Of a stretch of DNA of 64,000 nt, positions 1 through 12,111 are shown one piece after another (positions within the stretch are counted from its first letter, which is position 1; each line of letters begins with the position of its first letter). Where the stretch lies: positions 3,011,672-3,075,671 of the forward strand of contig NC_063063.1 of assembly GCF_018812025.1 (NCBI RefSeq), read 5' to 3'. The position numbers and the translations under genes are program-made. This DNA comes from Megalobrama amblycephala. Lineage: Eukaryota; Chordata; Actinopteri; Cypriniformes; Xenocyprididae. The notes beneath the pieces are model-generated. The model did no database searches, was not told the DNA's origin, and worked only from the letters and a program-made list of their open reading frames with translations.

Positions 1-540
1 TGAGAGGAAAAAGCGCTGAGGGTTTCGTGACCACATGTCAAGCAGGAGCTACTAGTCATCAAGATATCTCCATAAGGGTCACGCTGCCATCATATATCGC
101 TGATGGAGGGATGTTTGAGTTCTCTTGATACATCACATCCTCTTCCTTTAGCTGTTGTGGTTGATAGGAATTTTGTTACAGGAAATTATTATTATTAAAT
201 TACAGCATTTCTGTTCATGAAGATTCCTGTATAAATGCCCTCCTTGATGAGCTGTTATAGGAAAAATTCCAATTACACATTTGATGATTTTCAAATCTAC
301 ATGTGACTGATAGTGATGACAGTCATATTTCAGTTGAACACAGGAGGGCAGTGTTGCCCAATAATCTCAATTGTACTTGAACTGCTACCTCTAATTTAAA
401 ACAGGCCCAGATATACTGTAAGCAGTTGAAGTTGAAGATTTGAATGATTTGTCTGCTTTAGAGTAAAAGGTACTAAGGCATATTTAATTTTGTATATTAT
501 ATATATATAGTAGATATAATAATAAATACATCAGAAATGT
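1..540. other. no gene recognised
   Basis: AT-rich sequence with a short TA run (about 497-508). No open frame, RNA gene or recognisable repeat copy is seen. Confidence 0.6.
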
Positions 541-775
541 TTCTTGAGCATTAAATTATCATATCAGAATGATTTCTGAAGGATCATGTGACACTGAAGA
601 CTGGAGTAATGATGCTGAAAATTCAGCTTTGATCACAGGAATAAATTACAGTTTACAATATATTCACATAGAAAACAGCTATTTTAAATTGGAATAATAT
701 TTCACAATATTACTGATTTTACAGTATTTTTGATCAAATAAATGCAGCCATGGTGAGCAGATCTTTCAAAAGTAT
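541..775 (+). mobile_element. fragment of the fold-back Tc1-like element family
   Basis: The stretch carrying ATCATGTGACACTGAAGACT, followed by a poorly diverged match through GGTGAGCAG, is the right arm of the family seen complete at 12931-13868. The 3' terminus is lost just before the TG microsatellite at 807. Confidence 0.75.
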
Positions 776-804
776 TAAAAAAATCTTAAGTATATACCTG
801 ACTG

Positions 805-806
<2 letters not shown>

Positions 807-872
<66 letters not shown>
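807..872. repeat. (TG)n microsatellite
   Basis: A pure TG run of about 33 units, directly 3' of a transposon fragment. The cysteine/valine open frame across it is an artefact. Confidence 0.98.
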
Positions 873-876
<4 letters not shown>

Positions 877-1009
877 GGTCGGTCAGGTTGGGTTTGATTA
901 CAGTTAATCTTAACTCCAGATGTACTCTACCTAATGGTTTAGCACTGCTACACCTGTTTGGTTACATGAAATTAGAGTTTCTGTGGTGAAAAGAGAGGCT
1001 TATCTTCTT

Positions 1010-1043
<34 letters not shown>

Positions 1044-1477
1044 GTTTGCACGTGAGTAACTGACGCAAGGCACTTCACTAGCCCATCAAATCACATGAAA
1101 CAGCAGCACTTCTTGCTTCTGTAAGATACGACAGTGCTCAGCTTGCAAGCATTATTACTTTCTACAGTATTCAAAGTCCAAAATCTATCGTAATTGCTGA
1201 AAAGTTTGCTTTTCTGCATTTTCTGCATTTGGTGCAAACGTAAACTAGATGTGACATGCAAAACCATGTTTTTTATGCGCTTGCAAATAATAATTTTTCA
1301 TATCTTGTGCATTCTGTTTTTAATGCATTAAATGAATGTTTTATACCCATTTTTTGATGATGCATAAAGAGTAAACATGTTGCATGATATGATTCGGTGT
1401 GTGTCCTGTGTGTGTGCATGAGCCGTGTCACTTTGTCTGTCGGACTGCCGCTGGTTTGTTTATTTGCTCAGGTTAGC
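873..1477. repeat. microsatellite-bearing stretch, (CA)n at 1012-1041
   Basis: A pure CA run of about 15 units lies at 1012-1041. The rest is AT-rich with no gene recognised. Confidence 0.8.
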
Positions 1478-1523
1478 GAGGAGGAGGAGGAGGAGGAGGA
1501 GGAGGAGGAGGAGGAGGAGGAGG
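1478..1523. repeat. (GAG)n microsatellite
   Basis: About 15 GAG units. The poly-Arg and poly-Leu open frames across it on the two strands are artefacts of the trinucleotide. Confidence 0.97.
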
Positions 1524-1750
1524 TCTTTTGAGCACAGAGCGCTCCGTCTCCATAACACACCAGTGTTTGCTTTTCCTCTGATCACATGCACTTTGTTTTT
1601 ATTTCTCACACACACATGCGTGTTAAAGTCAGCGATTAGAAATGCAGAAAAAGATAAGAAAGGTCTTGCACGTTTCTTCTGCTCATATGTGTGTCCATCA
1701 CAAAATGTGAGAGGGATGCTGAGTGTATTCAATGAGTATAAAAGTGCTGC

Positions 1751-2182
1751 TTAAAGGGATAGTTCACAGAAAAATTGAAAATTATCCCATGATTTAGTCT
1801 CCCTCAAGCCATCCTAGGTGTAAATGACTATCTTCTTTCAGACGAACACAATCGGAGATATATTTAAAAATGTGCCAGCTCTTCCAAGCTTTATAATGGG
1901 AGTGAATGGGAGGTGTGATTTTGAAGCCCCAAAAAGCACATCCATCCATTATAAAAGTAATCCATACGGCTCCAGGGGGTTAATAAAGGCCTTCTGAAGT
2001 GAAATGATGGGGTTTTGTAGGAAAAACCTTTAACGAGAATCTTTAACGAGAAATATCAGAGGATTTCGATACAATAGAAGAGGAGCTTGAGTTTGTTGTC
2101 CAGTCCTGTTTGTTTAAACCATCTAGGATGGCTTGAGGGTGAGTAAATCATGGGATAATTTTTGGGTGAACTGTCCCTTTAA
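1751..2182. mobile_element. TTAA-flanked MITE (AGGGATAGTTCAC ends)
   Basis: The element is bounded by TTAA at 1751-1754 and 2179-2182. Its ends are AGGGATAGTTCAC and the complement GTGAACTGTCCCT, and the next bases (GGGATAATTTT / AAAATTATCCC; CCATCCTAGG / CCATCTAGGATGG) are also inverted. No coding capacity. TTAA duplications are typical of the piggyBac and Kolobok superfamilies. A related fragment lies at 21490-21976. Confidence 0.85.
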
Positions 2183-3179
2183 ATTCTTTAGATGGTTTGC
2201 TGGTCTTAGCTGGTCTCCTAGTTTCTAAAGCCTAAACCAGCTAAACATCTTAGACTAGTTTAAGCTTATTTTCAGCAGTGACAAAGAGTATGAACAACTG
2301 GTTCATTAAAAAAAAAAGTGTATTTTAATGCATAAACACTCTTTAATCCATGCAACAGCACACGATAAATGCACACGATATTAAATATTACTATTTGATG
2401 GAGTTTGATTGATTTGCTATTTTGATTGATTGTTATTTTCCTGTTTATTACTGTGACGCGGCTTTGAAACAATCTGTACTGTAAAAATAAAGGTGACTTG
2501 ACTTAAATTGACTGGTTTCCATCGTTATACTACTTTAATGCTTTTCCGGCCCACCACCTTGTATCTTTTACTTCCTGTGAGCACTCGGGTTTTTACCAAA
2601 ACACACACATCGCTCTTTCCTCTCCATTATTTGGTTTGAGTAAAGGTCATCATGCTCCGTGGAAATCCACAGAGGACGACCCGCTGAGAATATTTGTTTT
2701 TCCAAAGTAACCAAACAGTAATACACTCAATGAAAATACATGATTCATCTAAAGCTTTAAGTGCAAATACACTCACAGACATGCGGCAAGACAGTCACAT
2801 GAGAAGATGATTTTTATTTGGCAGAGGTTTCCCTCAGGGGTCAAAGGTTAAGTGAAGCAGCCAGTAGAAACACCAAGAGAAGACCTATAGCTGTATATCA
2901 CGCTGATTAAAACTGTATTTTACAAACACACACTTATTGTTTAATTGAATGCAATTGCTCACTGATGCACAAAAAGGTACCGCCAACTAGATGTTTGTAT
3001 TTGAATGTTTCTCTGTTAAGTCACTGATAGGCTATTGATTTTTCCCCTGCCACTTAATTGAGATCCTTTCTGACAAAGTTAATGAAAAATTAAACCTGTT
3101 TAAACACTGACACACCCCGTTGGATAATATATTACAGCCATATAACTGTATCAGCTTAGTTTCTCTTACAGTGTGTTCA
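2183..3179. other. no gene recognised
   Basis: AT-rich. Around 2476-2505 the sequence AAATAAAGGTGACTTGACTT resembles the 3' tail of a non-LTR retrotransposon, but the body cannot be delimited. Nothing else is supported. Confidence 0.5.
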
Positions 3180-3460
3180 GAGATTAAATGGGACTTAATG
3201 CCGCTTTTCACAAGATGTTATATTTGGGTGTGAGCAAAAACATGCCGTTTGTGTGTGTGTCCCTTTAAATGCAAATGAGCTGCTGCTCCCGGCCCCTTTC
3301 CAGAAGAGGGCGGAGCTTTAACAGCTCAACAACAACAAAGCTGGAGAATCTCACGCAGCCAAAATGAGGATTTTGTTCAGCCTTACATCGTTCAAACCGG
3401 AGTCGACACTGATGGAGAGACTCAGGAAGAAGTTACAACTTTTAGAATGAAACTGGACGT
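3180..3460 (+). mobile_element. TE fragment carrying an octamer/GC-box module
   Basis: Contains CCCTTTAAATGCAAATGAGC, then a GGGCGGAG box and AACAACAACAAAGCTGGAG. The same module recurs at about 37622-37890, 51640-51820 (reverse) and 60876-61322, the last within an element ending in TTAA. It is therefore a dispersed repeat and not a local promoter. Confidence 0.75.
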
Positions 3461-3719
3461 TTCTGAATTTCTGAATTACAGCAATGAAGTATTTTCTTGT
3501 GAAATGTACTACAATAATATTTGTTTTATATGTGTGTGTTTTAGTTTTCAGCTTTTATATAATTTTATTAATTTTTAGTTTCATTTTTAGTAATTTTGTT
3601 AAATGCTTTTGTCATTTTTTAAGGATTTTTGTTATTTTAAAATACTGCTTTGGGTTTAATTTATTTTTATTTCAGTTTTAGTTTTTATTTCCAGTTAATA
3701 ATTTTGAACAACTTATTTC

Positions 3720-3897
3720 GGTAAGACTTTATTTTACAGTGTCCTTGTTACATATATGTACTAACTGTAGTAATAACAGTAAATGATGCATAATTACATG
3801 CAACTAATCCTAACCCTATAGTAAGTACATGCCATTAATTAATATTACTCAGTACTTGTATAATTACAATGCAACTTGGACACCTTAAAATAAAGTA
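3720..3897. mobile_element. short TIR element (ACTTTATTTTACAGTGTCC-like ends)
   Basis: The left end GACTTTATTTTACAGTGTCC is matched by the right end GGACACCTTAAAATAAAGT as an imperfect inverted repeat about 170 bases apart. It is non-coding and MITE-like. The preceding 3484-3719 is T-rich filler. Confidence 0.7.
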
Positions 3898-6319
3898 CAT
3901 CCCTCAATTCAATTATTGCCAAGGCAACATTTCTAATTTTTAACTAATATTTATATTTTATTTTAGTTTGAATGTTTAATTTTGCCACAGCTTTCTAACC
4001 TGAATCGTGTATTTCAGAGAGATGCTGTATGTCTCTTCAGGTCAGTGAGGACACTGGGAGTAAAAACACTGAATTTTAAATATTGTGTTATGAGCAATGA
4101 GCTCGTATTGTGTTTCTGCCCTCGGCCACAGTCAAACCCACTGACCCCGGGGTGAGGTCGAGGGTGAAGCGTAACCTGAGGCTCATTGGTCAGGTGCTGG
4201 AGAGCGTATAGTGAGGGATGCTCAGACCGCAGCTGTTGCCATGTGTGATGACTCTGTGTGGTAGAAGAAGCGTAGAGGGAGGAGTCTGTCAGGCTTTTCC
4301 AGGAACATCTAAGCTCCCGTTTCTATTAGGAGGCACTAACAGAACATTTGCAGACTGGATAAACAAACAAAAGTAAACCACCGATGGCCGGTTTTGTTCA
4401 TGTCACCTAAATCACATGCCTGACAACTTCACACTGTGCTGAAACCAGACTGTTCCTCGAACGCTCCGTGATTAAGCTAACCACTGATTCATGACTGCTA
4501 TTACCTCTGCAAAAAACACCAGTGGTCAGCACACATGAAGCCATGTCACCGCTGTGAAACTCTCACGTGATGCAAACGGCTCCAAATGTGAAGCATGTAC
4601 ATTTGCTAATTGATTCCCCTGAGCAGCATCTTAAAGGACATCAGACCACTTGTGGGTGGTGGTGGAGCTGATAACAGGATGCAAGAAATGTCACGTTATG
4701 CTTTTGCAAGCATTTTTAACCCCAGAGGGACTGGCCCTTTAATTAGTGGAGATGAGAACCGGTCCAAAAATACTGGAACTGAATGATTCTTTTAATGGAT
4801 CTTGAATATCTGAGTCATTTCTGATGTACAGTACTCTGTCAATGCTTTTTAAAGAAAGCATTGCTCAAGTGAATATACGGGTGATTTCTTTGGAAATAAT
4901 TTTAAAAACATTATTTTGCACAATAATGCCAAAAAAATTAAAGTTTTCCACAGCATTGTCTCAAAAATAAACTTTCGACGCCAGTGAAGTCTGATTCAAA
5001 CATCAGTTTGAATCAACGTAACGACTCACTGAATTGGTTAAAGTGATTCTTCACTTACACATTCAGAACAAATTCAAATACTGTATGTAATAACCACAAA
5101 AATGCTGTAAAATTATTGTATTTTTATATATTTAAAAAAAAAATTTTTTATTTGTAGTTGTGTTAGTTTCCTATGAAGTGCTAAAAGACTCATTAAAGGA
5201 ACCAGAATCATTAAGTTTGTCTACCATTTCTGTTCCTGCTGTAATTTAGATGCATAACAGGAATCGTTTGTATTGCGTAGGTAAATATCAATTATAAAAA
5301 TCAATCATAAATATGTGTATTACACAATATTACATAAGTATCTTCATTAAGCGCTCTCTGAATCAACATGTTACACGGTAACGAGGAAGCAGTGAATTTG
5401 AAATATTAAATACAGTGTAAGTCTAGTTCAAAGGTCTTGGGAAGAGCTCTCACAGTTGGCTGATCTGATTTGTATACATATCATAATATAACAATATTAT
5501 GGCTATTTGTTGTATTATAATATATCACTGTTATAAATCACAGTATATGTGATTTATTGCAGTGATATATCCCCACCCCCACAAGCTCCTTTTTATTAGC
5601 AAACAAAAGATCACGAGCATTAGTTCATCAGTAACCAGGAGCACCTGCTCTGTCTCTCTTCCGTCTCGGTTAATTCTGTCCTCAGAGACCCTGATGATCT
5701 TCGGTCCACAAGCTGCTGCGGCGTCGTGATTGACACCCTGCTATCATCAGACACGCAGCAGTGTAATCAATACTACTGTGAGACTCAGAGAAAAGCAGAT
5801 GGGAGCTGATGATGGTGATTTACTGTGGAGATCAAGTTGAAGCACATGGAAACATGATCACTGCTGTCTCTTAAAATAGGCTTAAATGGGGCATATTTTT
5901 CTCATGCTATAAAGTATATGAAAATGAATATTGATGGATTAGCAACTTGTGATCTATCTATCTATCTGAATGGACAGGAAATAATGGTCAGTCATTTCTT
6001 GAGCAAATGTGATCATTTTTGTCATCCATATGTGTCATTTGTCCCTGCTCTCTGTTCCACACCAGCCATAGAGACTCAAATCACTGTGCTTCAGGACAAG
6101 GACATCTTGTGGCCTGAACTCCTGTCAGCTGTCCTTATGTTTTGGGACATGTTCCCTTGATAAGGTATTCCCCATGGTGAAGTCCTGTTTCAGAAGGACA
6201 GTACTTACACTCAGTCACACTGTCAGCAGGTTTAGGAAAGACAATTCTGTAAACAAGTGTCAGATACAGGAAAAGAAGCAGCAAATCAAAAGTTGTGTAT
6301 GTTGAGGTAAATGTTTTGT
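3898..6319. other. no gene recognised
   Basis: Mostly AT-rich. 4110-4330 and 5630-5800 are of higher complexity and could be conserved non-coding sequence, but no splice-bounded frame is convincing. Confidence 0.5.
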
Positions 6320-7573
6320 CCATCCATCCATCCATCCATCCATCATATTGATTTGTCCATCCATCCATCCATCCATCCAACATCCATCCATCCATCCATC
6401 CATCCATCATATTGATTTGTCCATCCATCCATCCATCCATCCATCCATCCATCATATTGATTTGTCCATCCATCCATCCATCCATCCATCATATTGATTT
6501 GTCCATCCATCCATCCATCCATCCATCCATCCATCCATCCATCATATTGATTTGTCCATCCATCCATCATATTTGTCCATCCATCCATCCATCCATCCAT
6601 CATATTGATTTGTCCATCCATCCATCCATCCATCCATCCATCCATCCATCCATCATATTGATTTGTCCATCCATCCATCCATCCATCCATCCATCCATCC
6701 ATCCATCATATTGATTTGTCCATCCATCCATCCATCCATCCATCCATCCATCCATCCATCATCCATCCATCCATCCATCCATCATATTGATTTGTCCATC
6801 CATCCATCCATCCATCCATCCATCCATCATATTGATTTGTCCATCCATCCATCCATCCATCCATCCATCCATCCATCATATTGATTTGTCCATCCATCCA
6901 TCCATCCATCCATCCATCCATCCATCCATCATCCATTGATTTGTCCATCCATCCATCCATCCATCCATCCATCCATCATATTGATTTGTCCATCCATCCA
7001 TCCATCCATCCATCCATCCATCCATCCATCCATCCATCCATCCAATCCATCCATCCATCCATCCATCCATCCATCCATCATATTGATTTGTCCATCCATC
7101 CATCCATCCATCCATCCATCCATCCATCCATCCATCCATCCATCATATTGATTTGTCCATCCATCCATCATATTTGTCCATCCATCCATCCATCCATCCA
7201 TCCATCCATCCATCCATCATATTGATTTGTCCATCCATCCATCCATCCATCCATCCATCCATCCATCCATCCATCCATCCATCCATCATATTTCTCAGTC
7301 CATCCATCCATCCAACATCCATCCATCCATCCATCCATCCATCATATTGATTTGTCCATCCATCCATCCATCCATCCATCCATCCATCCATCCATCCATC
7401 CATCATATTGATTTGTCCATCCATCCATCATATTTGTCCATCCATCCATCCATCCATCCATCCATCCATCCATCCATCCATCCATCCATCATATTTATCC
7501 ATCCATCCATCCATCCATCCATCCATCCATCCATCCATCCATCCATCCATCCATCCATCCATCCATCCATCCA
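6320..7573. repeat. (CATC)n array with interspersed CATATTGATTTGT spacers
   Basis: About 1.25 kb of CATC/ATCC tetranucleotides broken by roughly 15-20 copies of a 13-base spacer, CATATTGATTTGT. Spacer variants are CATATTTGTC, CATATTTCTCAGTC and CATATTTATC. Blocks between spacers vary from about 3 to 15 tetranucleotides. A tetranucleotide without stop codons leaves frames open on both strands (SIHP and GWMD periodic peptides), so the open frames are artefacts. Confidence 0.97.
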
Positions 7574-8679
7574 AAAGAAGCAAGTATATAGATTGTTTAA
7601 TTTATTTTATTTTATTTTATTAATAATCTATTATCCTAAAATCGTATAATCTAATCTGATCCTAAAATAATCTGTTTATCAATTGTAAATGTCCTCAAAT
7701 CAAGCACTGTGCATGAGCTCAGCGATCAGGTCAGTTCTGCAGGTCAAAGATTATGAACATCATCTCCGCAAGTGAGACTATTTAATGTCATTTTTACGTG
7801 ACTGTCATGCTGTTTTCTTCATCATATTTTGTGGAATGTTCAAATTTATGCCAAGCAAATCAGCAGAGAGTTTGAAGTCTGAATATGTCAAGTGTGTATC
7901 AGCTGTGTGATCGTTTGATCTGTGCGCCGCAGCTTCTTGAGTTCAGAACCAGCAGAAATCACAGGCGGTTGATGCAGTCAGCCACCTTTCATCTGACTCG
8001 ACAACTCCATGTTCTCTGCTGCCAGAGGCCACATCTGAACACCAGTGCTATTGTGAGATCTCATTATGTGTTGTCAGGGATGTTAAAGGTGTTCGGATGA
8101 ACTGCTGTATAGAAGCACAAAAGAGCGGTTGTGCTGCTTTGCGTCAGTTGTGGTGCATGAGGGCAATCACTGAAACACTGCAACAAACAGTAAATGTCAA
8201 TATTGTCAATGTTCTGTCACAGACTGGAAGCAAAACAAGGCCGATTTTGATAAGTGGTGTTTGGCATTTATAAAACTCCTTGATCCATAATCCATGATTC
8301 ATAGAAAAAAATGTTTTCATTTTCCAGTCATACTCTTAAAATTAAATGTTCCACAATAAATAGTTGCCATAATAGAATCATTTTTGGTTCCCCAAAGAAC
8401 CTTTCAGTGATCAGTTTTTAAAAGAACCATTTTGTTCTTGAAGTGAAGAGCATTACTATTTTCTAAAGAACCTTTTTTTTCCCCATTATATTAAATCAAA
8501 TGAGCATTAGGTGAAATATTTAGGTCTTTTCTAAAATTATTACGTAAATGAGTGTTAATCACACATCAAAAAAGCAGCTATTTATAAAAATCTGCGCATT
8601 TCTAACCTATTATTCATGGAAGCCCATTTGCAACACATAACAAAAATAAATAAATAAAAATCATGCTTTTGCAAATCAG
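7574..8679. other. no gene recognised; possible small MITE at about 8331-8480
   Basis: 7680-8100 is complex sequence with a short open frame lacking any recognisable domain. Around 8331-8480, ACTCTTAAAATTAAATGTTCC and repeated AAAGAACC/AAGAACC segments resemble the small TIR element at 57721-57832. Confidence 0.5.
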
Positions 8680-9192
8680 AATTATGAGATGAAAATTTTA
8701 AATTATGACATACTAAGTCATATATATGAGATGAAAATTTGAAATGATGACTTAAAAGTCATAATTATGACATTAAAGTCTGAATAATGACTTAGAAAGT
8801 CAAAATTGTGACAAAATTGTGACAAAGTCGTAATTTTAGCTTTTTCTCATAATTTAGATTTTTTTAATCTCATAAATATTACTTATATTATATATATATT
8901 TTTTTTTACTTTTCTTCCGATAAATATGACTTGTCATAATTTAGATTTTTAATCTCATAAATTTGAAATTCTATCTCATAATTATGACATAAAAAGTTGA
9001 CAATATCATACAAAGTCATATTTATGATATGAAAAGTCGAAATTATGACTTAAAAATTCAATTATGACAAAATAAACATACTAAGTCAAAACTGTGACGA
9101 CAAGTCAACTTTCAATTTTTATCTCATAATCATTACTTAGTCATAACTGTGACTTAATGTCATAATTTCATTTTATCTCATAATTATGACAT
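8680..9192. repeat. degenerate array of TCATAATTATGACTT palindromic cores
   Basis: Alternating TCATAATTATGA, AAGTCATAATT and complement forms repeat at about 15-25 base spacing for 0.5 kb. The core resembles that of the 16-18 kb array (AATT flanked by GACTT/AGTC). Confidence 0.85.
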
Positions 9193-9365
9193 TTAGGCCT
9201 GGTTTCACAGACAGGATTTAGATTAAGCCAGGATTAGGCCTTAGTTCAATTTAGATGCTTTAGTAGCTAATATAAAAGTGCCTTGCAACGTTAAAAAAAA
9301 ACATTACTGGTGTGCATCTTGAGACAAACAATGGCACTGATATATTTTAAGAGCAAGCCAATGTT
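9193..9365. mobile_element. dispersed repeat fragment (GCCTGGTTTCACAGACAGG)
   Basis: Begins GGCCTGGTTTCACAGACAGG, continues through AAGCCAGGATTAGGCC, and ends near ACAATGGCACTGATATATTT. I recognise this as a repeat common in cyprinid genomes from general familiarity; class unknown. Confidence 0.5.
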
Positions 9366-10082
9366 GGAGGATGAATGCGGTGCAGTTGCAGTTATGTAAT
9401 TAATAATTAGTCAGTTTAGCCTGTGTTACAGGTGAAAAACACAGGAAGAAGAAGCATGTGGCCTTGAGCTCAGTAATCAGAAGGGTTACATAAAAACATC
9501 AGAGCTCTCTAAACATCTGTGGGCGAGTATCAGAAACAGAACATCTATGTGTCTCTTAAATCAGTGAGTCACTCAGACAGGAAAATCAACGCTGATGGAC
9601 GGAAGAATCGAAAAGAGTTCTGAAGGACCACGTGTGAACTTTTGTTGATATGTTTACGTAAGTTGAAAGGCATTGTTGATTTATTCAGAATTTACATTAT
9701 GAAATGAAAGCACTATTTTGAATCAGGCAGGATAAACAAGAACGTCTGGTGAATGTCATGGGTTTTGTCAACTGTTATCGTCCTGAATAATAGGCTGCTT
9801 CTTTCTCTCCAGACTGAAAGAAGCGCTTCTGCTCTATTAATCCTGCTAACAACTGAAGTTCCTTTTCATATTCACAGTCTCAGTCTTCTGTCTTTCTTTT
9901 CCTCTTCATATCTAAACCATACACTGAACTCCTCATCAATGACTTGCTCACATTTCACACACTCTTTAATTTGCTAATGTACGAATGTGTTTTATACCAG
10001 TGCCTTTTCATTTTCAATGGGTGACTTTTAAGTACATTTCTGTAAGATTTTAAACAGCCACATTATGTGAATAAGAAAGATT
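9366..10082. other. no gene recognised
   Basis: Moderately complex AT-rich sequence. A 74-codon open frame at 9753-9977 has no recognisable domain. Confidence 0.55.
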
Positions 10083-10163
10083 AGGGGCCCTTTTGTAACG
10101 ATCTAAGCCCATGGTCTGAAGTGCATGGCGCAGATGCACTTGTCCAGGACGTGTCCAAATCCT

Positions 10164-10581
10164 TTAAAGGTGCCCTAGAACTTCTTTTTAAAAGATGTAA
10201 TATAAGTCTAAGGTGTCCCCTGAATGTGTCTGTGAAGTTTCAGCTCAAAATACCCCATAGATTTTTTTAATTAATTTTTTTTAACTGCCTATTTTGGGGC
10301 ATCATTATAAATGAGCCGATTCAGGCTGCGGCCCCTTTAATTCTCGTGCTCCCCCTCCCCCGGAGCTCGCGCTTGCCTTGAACAGCATAAACACAATTCA
10401 CACAGCTAATATAACCCTCAAAATGGATCTTTACAAAGTGTTCGTCATGCATACTGCATGCATACATCTGATCATGTGAGTATTGTATTTATTTGGATGT
10501 TTACATTGATTCTGAATGAGTTTGAGGCTGTGCTCCGTGGCTAACAGCTAATGCTACACGGTTGAAGAGATTTATAAAGAA
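10164..10581 (+). mobile_element. TTAA-type element AAAGGTGCCCTAGAA, truncated 3'
   Basis: Starts at TTAA (10164-10167) with AGGTGCCCTAGAACTT and follows the full-length copy at 23327-24297 up to AGATTTATAAAGAATGA. It then stops where outer-element sequence resumes. The right terminus is missing. Confidence 0.8.
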
Positions 10582-10796
10582 TGAAAAAATGGTCAGTGCA
10601 CCAGATGCATGGTCCAAAAGGGTTGTACCTATTCTCTTAATGAGTCATGTGTATGCTTTTTGGGCGTAACGTGCAATAAACCAATCAGAGTGTCATCTCA
10701 CATTCCCTATAAAAGCTAGGTGCGCTTGCACCATGGCAGAATGCTATTTACATGGCTGAATATAGACACCCTCAACCTGACAAGTCAGTTTTAATG

Positions 10797-11000
10797 TAGC
10801 CCCTCCAGTTTGAACTGCCCGCTCTAAGCAGGACTCAAACCCGGACCCGTCTGCATGGGAATTGGGTGCACTAACAGGCATTCTCTAGCGTCAGTCGCTA
10901 GAACGCCTCTTGAGATCAGGGGAGTGAGGTTTACACGCAGCCTATGTCCTTTGCACTTGCCCCCATAAACCTTACTCCCTTCCGGGTCACGGCACCAATG
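10797..11000 (-). repeat. tRNA-like tandem unit 1
   Basis: On the minus strand the unit holds a T-arm/B-box-like GGGTTTGAGTCCTGC preceded by a tRNA-like stem-loop region. About 204 bases long, ending GGGTCACGGCACCAATG, where unit 2 begins. It is not a functional tRNA because no matching acceptor stem is seen. Confidence 0.65.
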
Positions 11001-11896
11001 TAGCCCCTTCAGTTCGAATCACATGCTCTAAGCGGGACTCGAACCCAGGCCTGTCTGCATGGGAGTCGGGTGCTCTAACGGAGGCTAAAGTCTGCAGTCT
11101 CTAGAGCGCCTCTTGAGATCAGGGGAGTGAGGTTTACATGCACAGCTCTTATCGGCATAAAAACATTACACTCACCCCCTTAAAGGTCCCGTTCTTCATG
11201 ATCCCATGTTTCAAACTTTAGGTAGTGTGTAATGTTGTTGTTAGAGTAGAAATAAAATCTGTAAAATTTTAAAGCTCAAAGTTCAATGCCAAGCGAGATA
11301 TTTTATTTAACAGAAGTCGCCTACATCGAACGGCCAGTTTGGACTACATCCCTCTACTTCCTTCTTTAATGACGTCACTAAAACAGTTTTTTGACTAACC
11401 TCCGCCCACAGGAATACACAAGAGTTGCGTTTGTAGAGTGTGTTTGTCGCCATGTCGTCGAAACGCTGTTATTTTCATCCCGCAGTCTTAATCACCGGGT
11501 CTGATTCCGGCTCAAATTGATAGGGTAAAATTAAAGACATGTTTACAATAACACTGAGCGCGTGCATCTCCACGTTATGGTAAGAGGCGTGACCTTTCCG
11601 TGCAAGATATGCTAAACTGCTGTCGAATCACAACACAGGAACCGCTGGCACAATCAGAACTCGTTACGTATTTCTGAAGGAGGGACTTCATAGAACAAGG
11701 AAGTCATCAGCCCGTTTTTATGACAGTGGAAACAGCGGTATACAGATAAGTAAATTATGTGAAAAATACTGTGTTTTTTTACACGCGAAACATGAACACA
11801 TGTTATATTGCACACTATAAACACAATCAAAGCTTCAAAAAAACACGAAAAACAGGACCTTTAAACCTCACTCCCATCTGGGTCACGGCACCAATG
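11001..11896 (-). repeat. tRNA-like tandem unit 2, split by a TTAA element
   Basis: Minus strand: A-box-like TTTAGCCTCCGTTAGAGC, then CCCGACTCCCATGCAGAC, then B-box-like CTGGGTTCGAGTCCCGC. Without the insertion at 11181-11864 the unit is about 212-216 bases, close to unit 1. Confidence 0.7.
11181..11864. mobile_element. TTAA-flanked element inserted in tRNA-like unit 2
   Basis: TTAA at 11181-11184 and 11861-11864 flank the termini AGGTCCCGTT and AACAGGACCT. The neighbouring unit 1 preserves the uninterrupted site (CCCCCATAAACCTTACTCCC), so insertion with a TTAA duplication is directly visible. No transposase. A divergent relative may lie at 58060-58760. Confidence 0.88.
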
Positions 11897-12111
11897 TACC
11901 CCCTCCAGTTCAAGCCACCCGCTCTAAGCGGGACTCGAAGCCAGGCCCGTCTGCACAGGAGTCGGGTGCTCTAGAAAGGAGGCTAAAGTCCGCAGAGTGC
12001 TTCTTGAGAACAGGGGAGTTAGATTTACACGCACAGCTCTTACTGACCTAAGTCTGTTATATAAATACATGTGTATATTGCCACGTTTGGTCAAAATTTC
12101 ATTGCCTGCTG
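11897..12111 (-). repeat. tRNA-like tandem unit 3
   Basis: Minus strand carries CCTGGCTTCGAGTCCCGC and TTTAGCCTCC. It ends ATTGCCACGTTTGGTCAAAA, which unit 4 repeats. Confidence 0.65.

Noticed and set aside
750..1754. Open frames with Cys-Val and poly-Arg/poly-Leu runs
   Set aside because: Artefacts of (TG)n and (GAG)n microsatellites.
3269..3276. Octamer and GC box as a promoter of a local gene
   Set aside because: The module recurs at three other places within transposon copies, and no gene follows it here.
4131..4211. Short frame VKPTDPGVRSRVKRN... as a coding exon
   Set aside because: It ends in a stop within 27 codons and matches no family I recognise.
6320..7573. Possible CRISPR-like array (repeats separated by spacers)
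   Set aside because: The 'repeats' are a tetranucleotide microsatellite and the spacers are identical to each other, in a vertebrate genome.
6135..7649. Long overlapping open frames on both strands (SIHP and GWMD repeats)
   Set aside because: They are read-throughs of a CATC tetranucleotide array that contains no stop codons; there is no gene structure.
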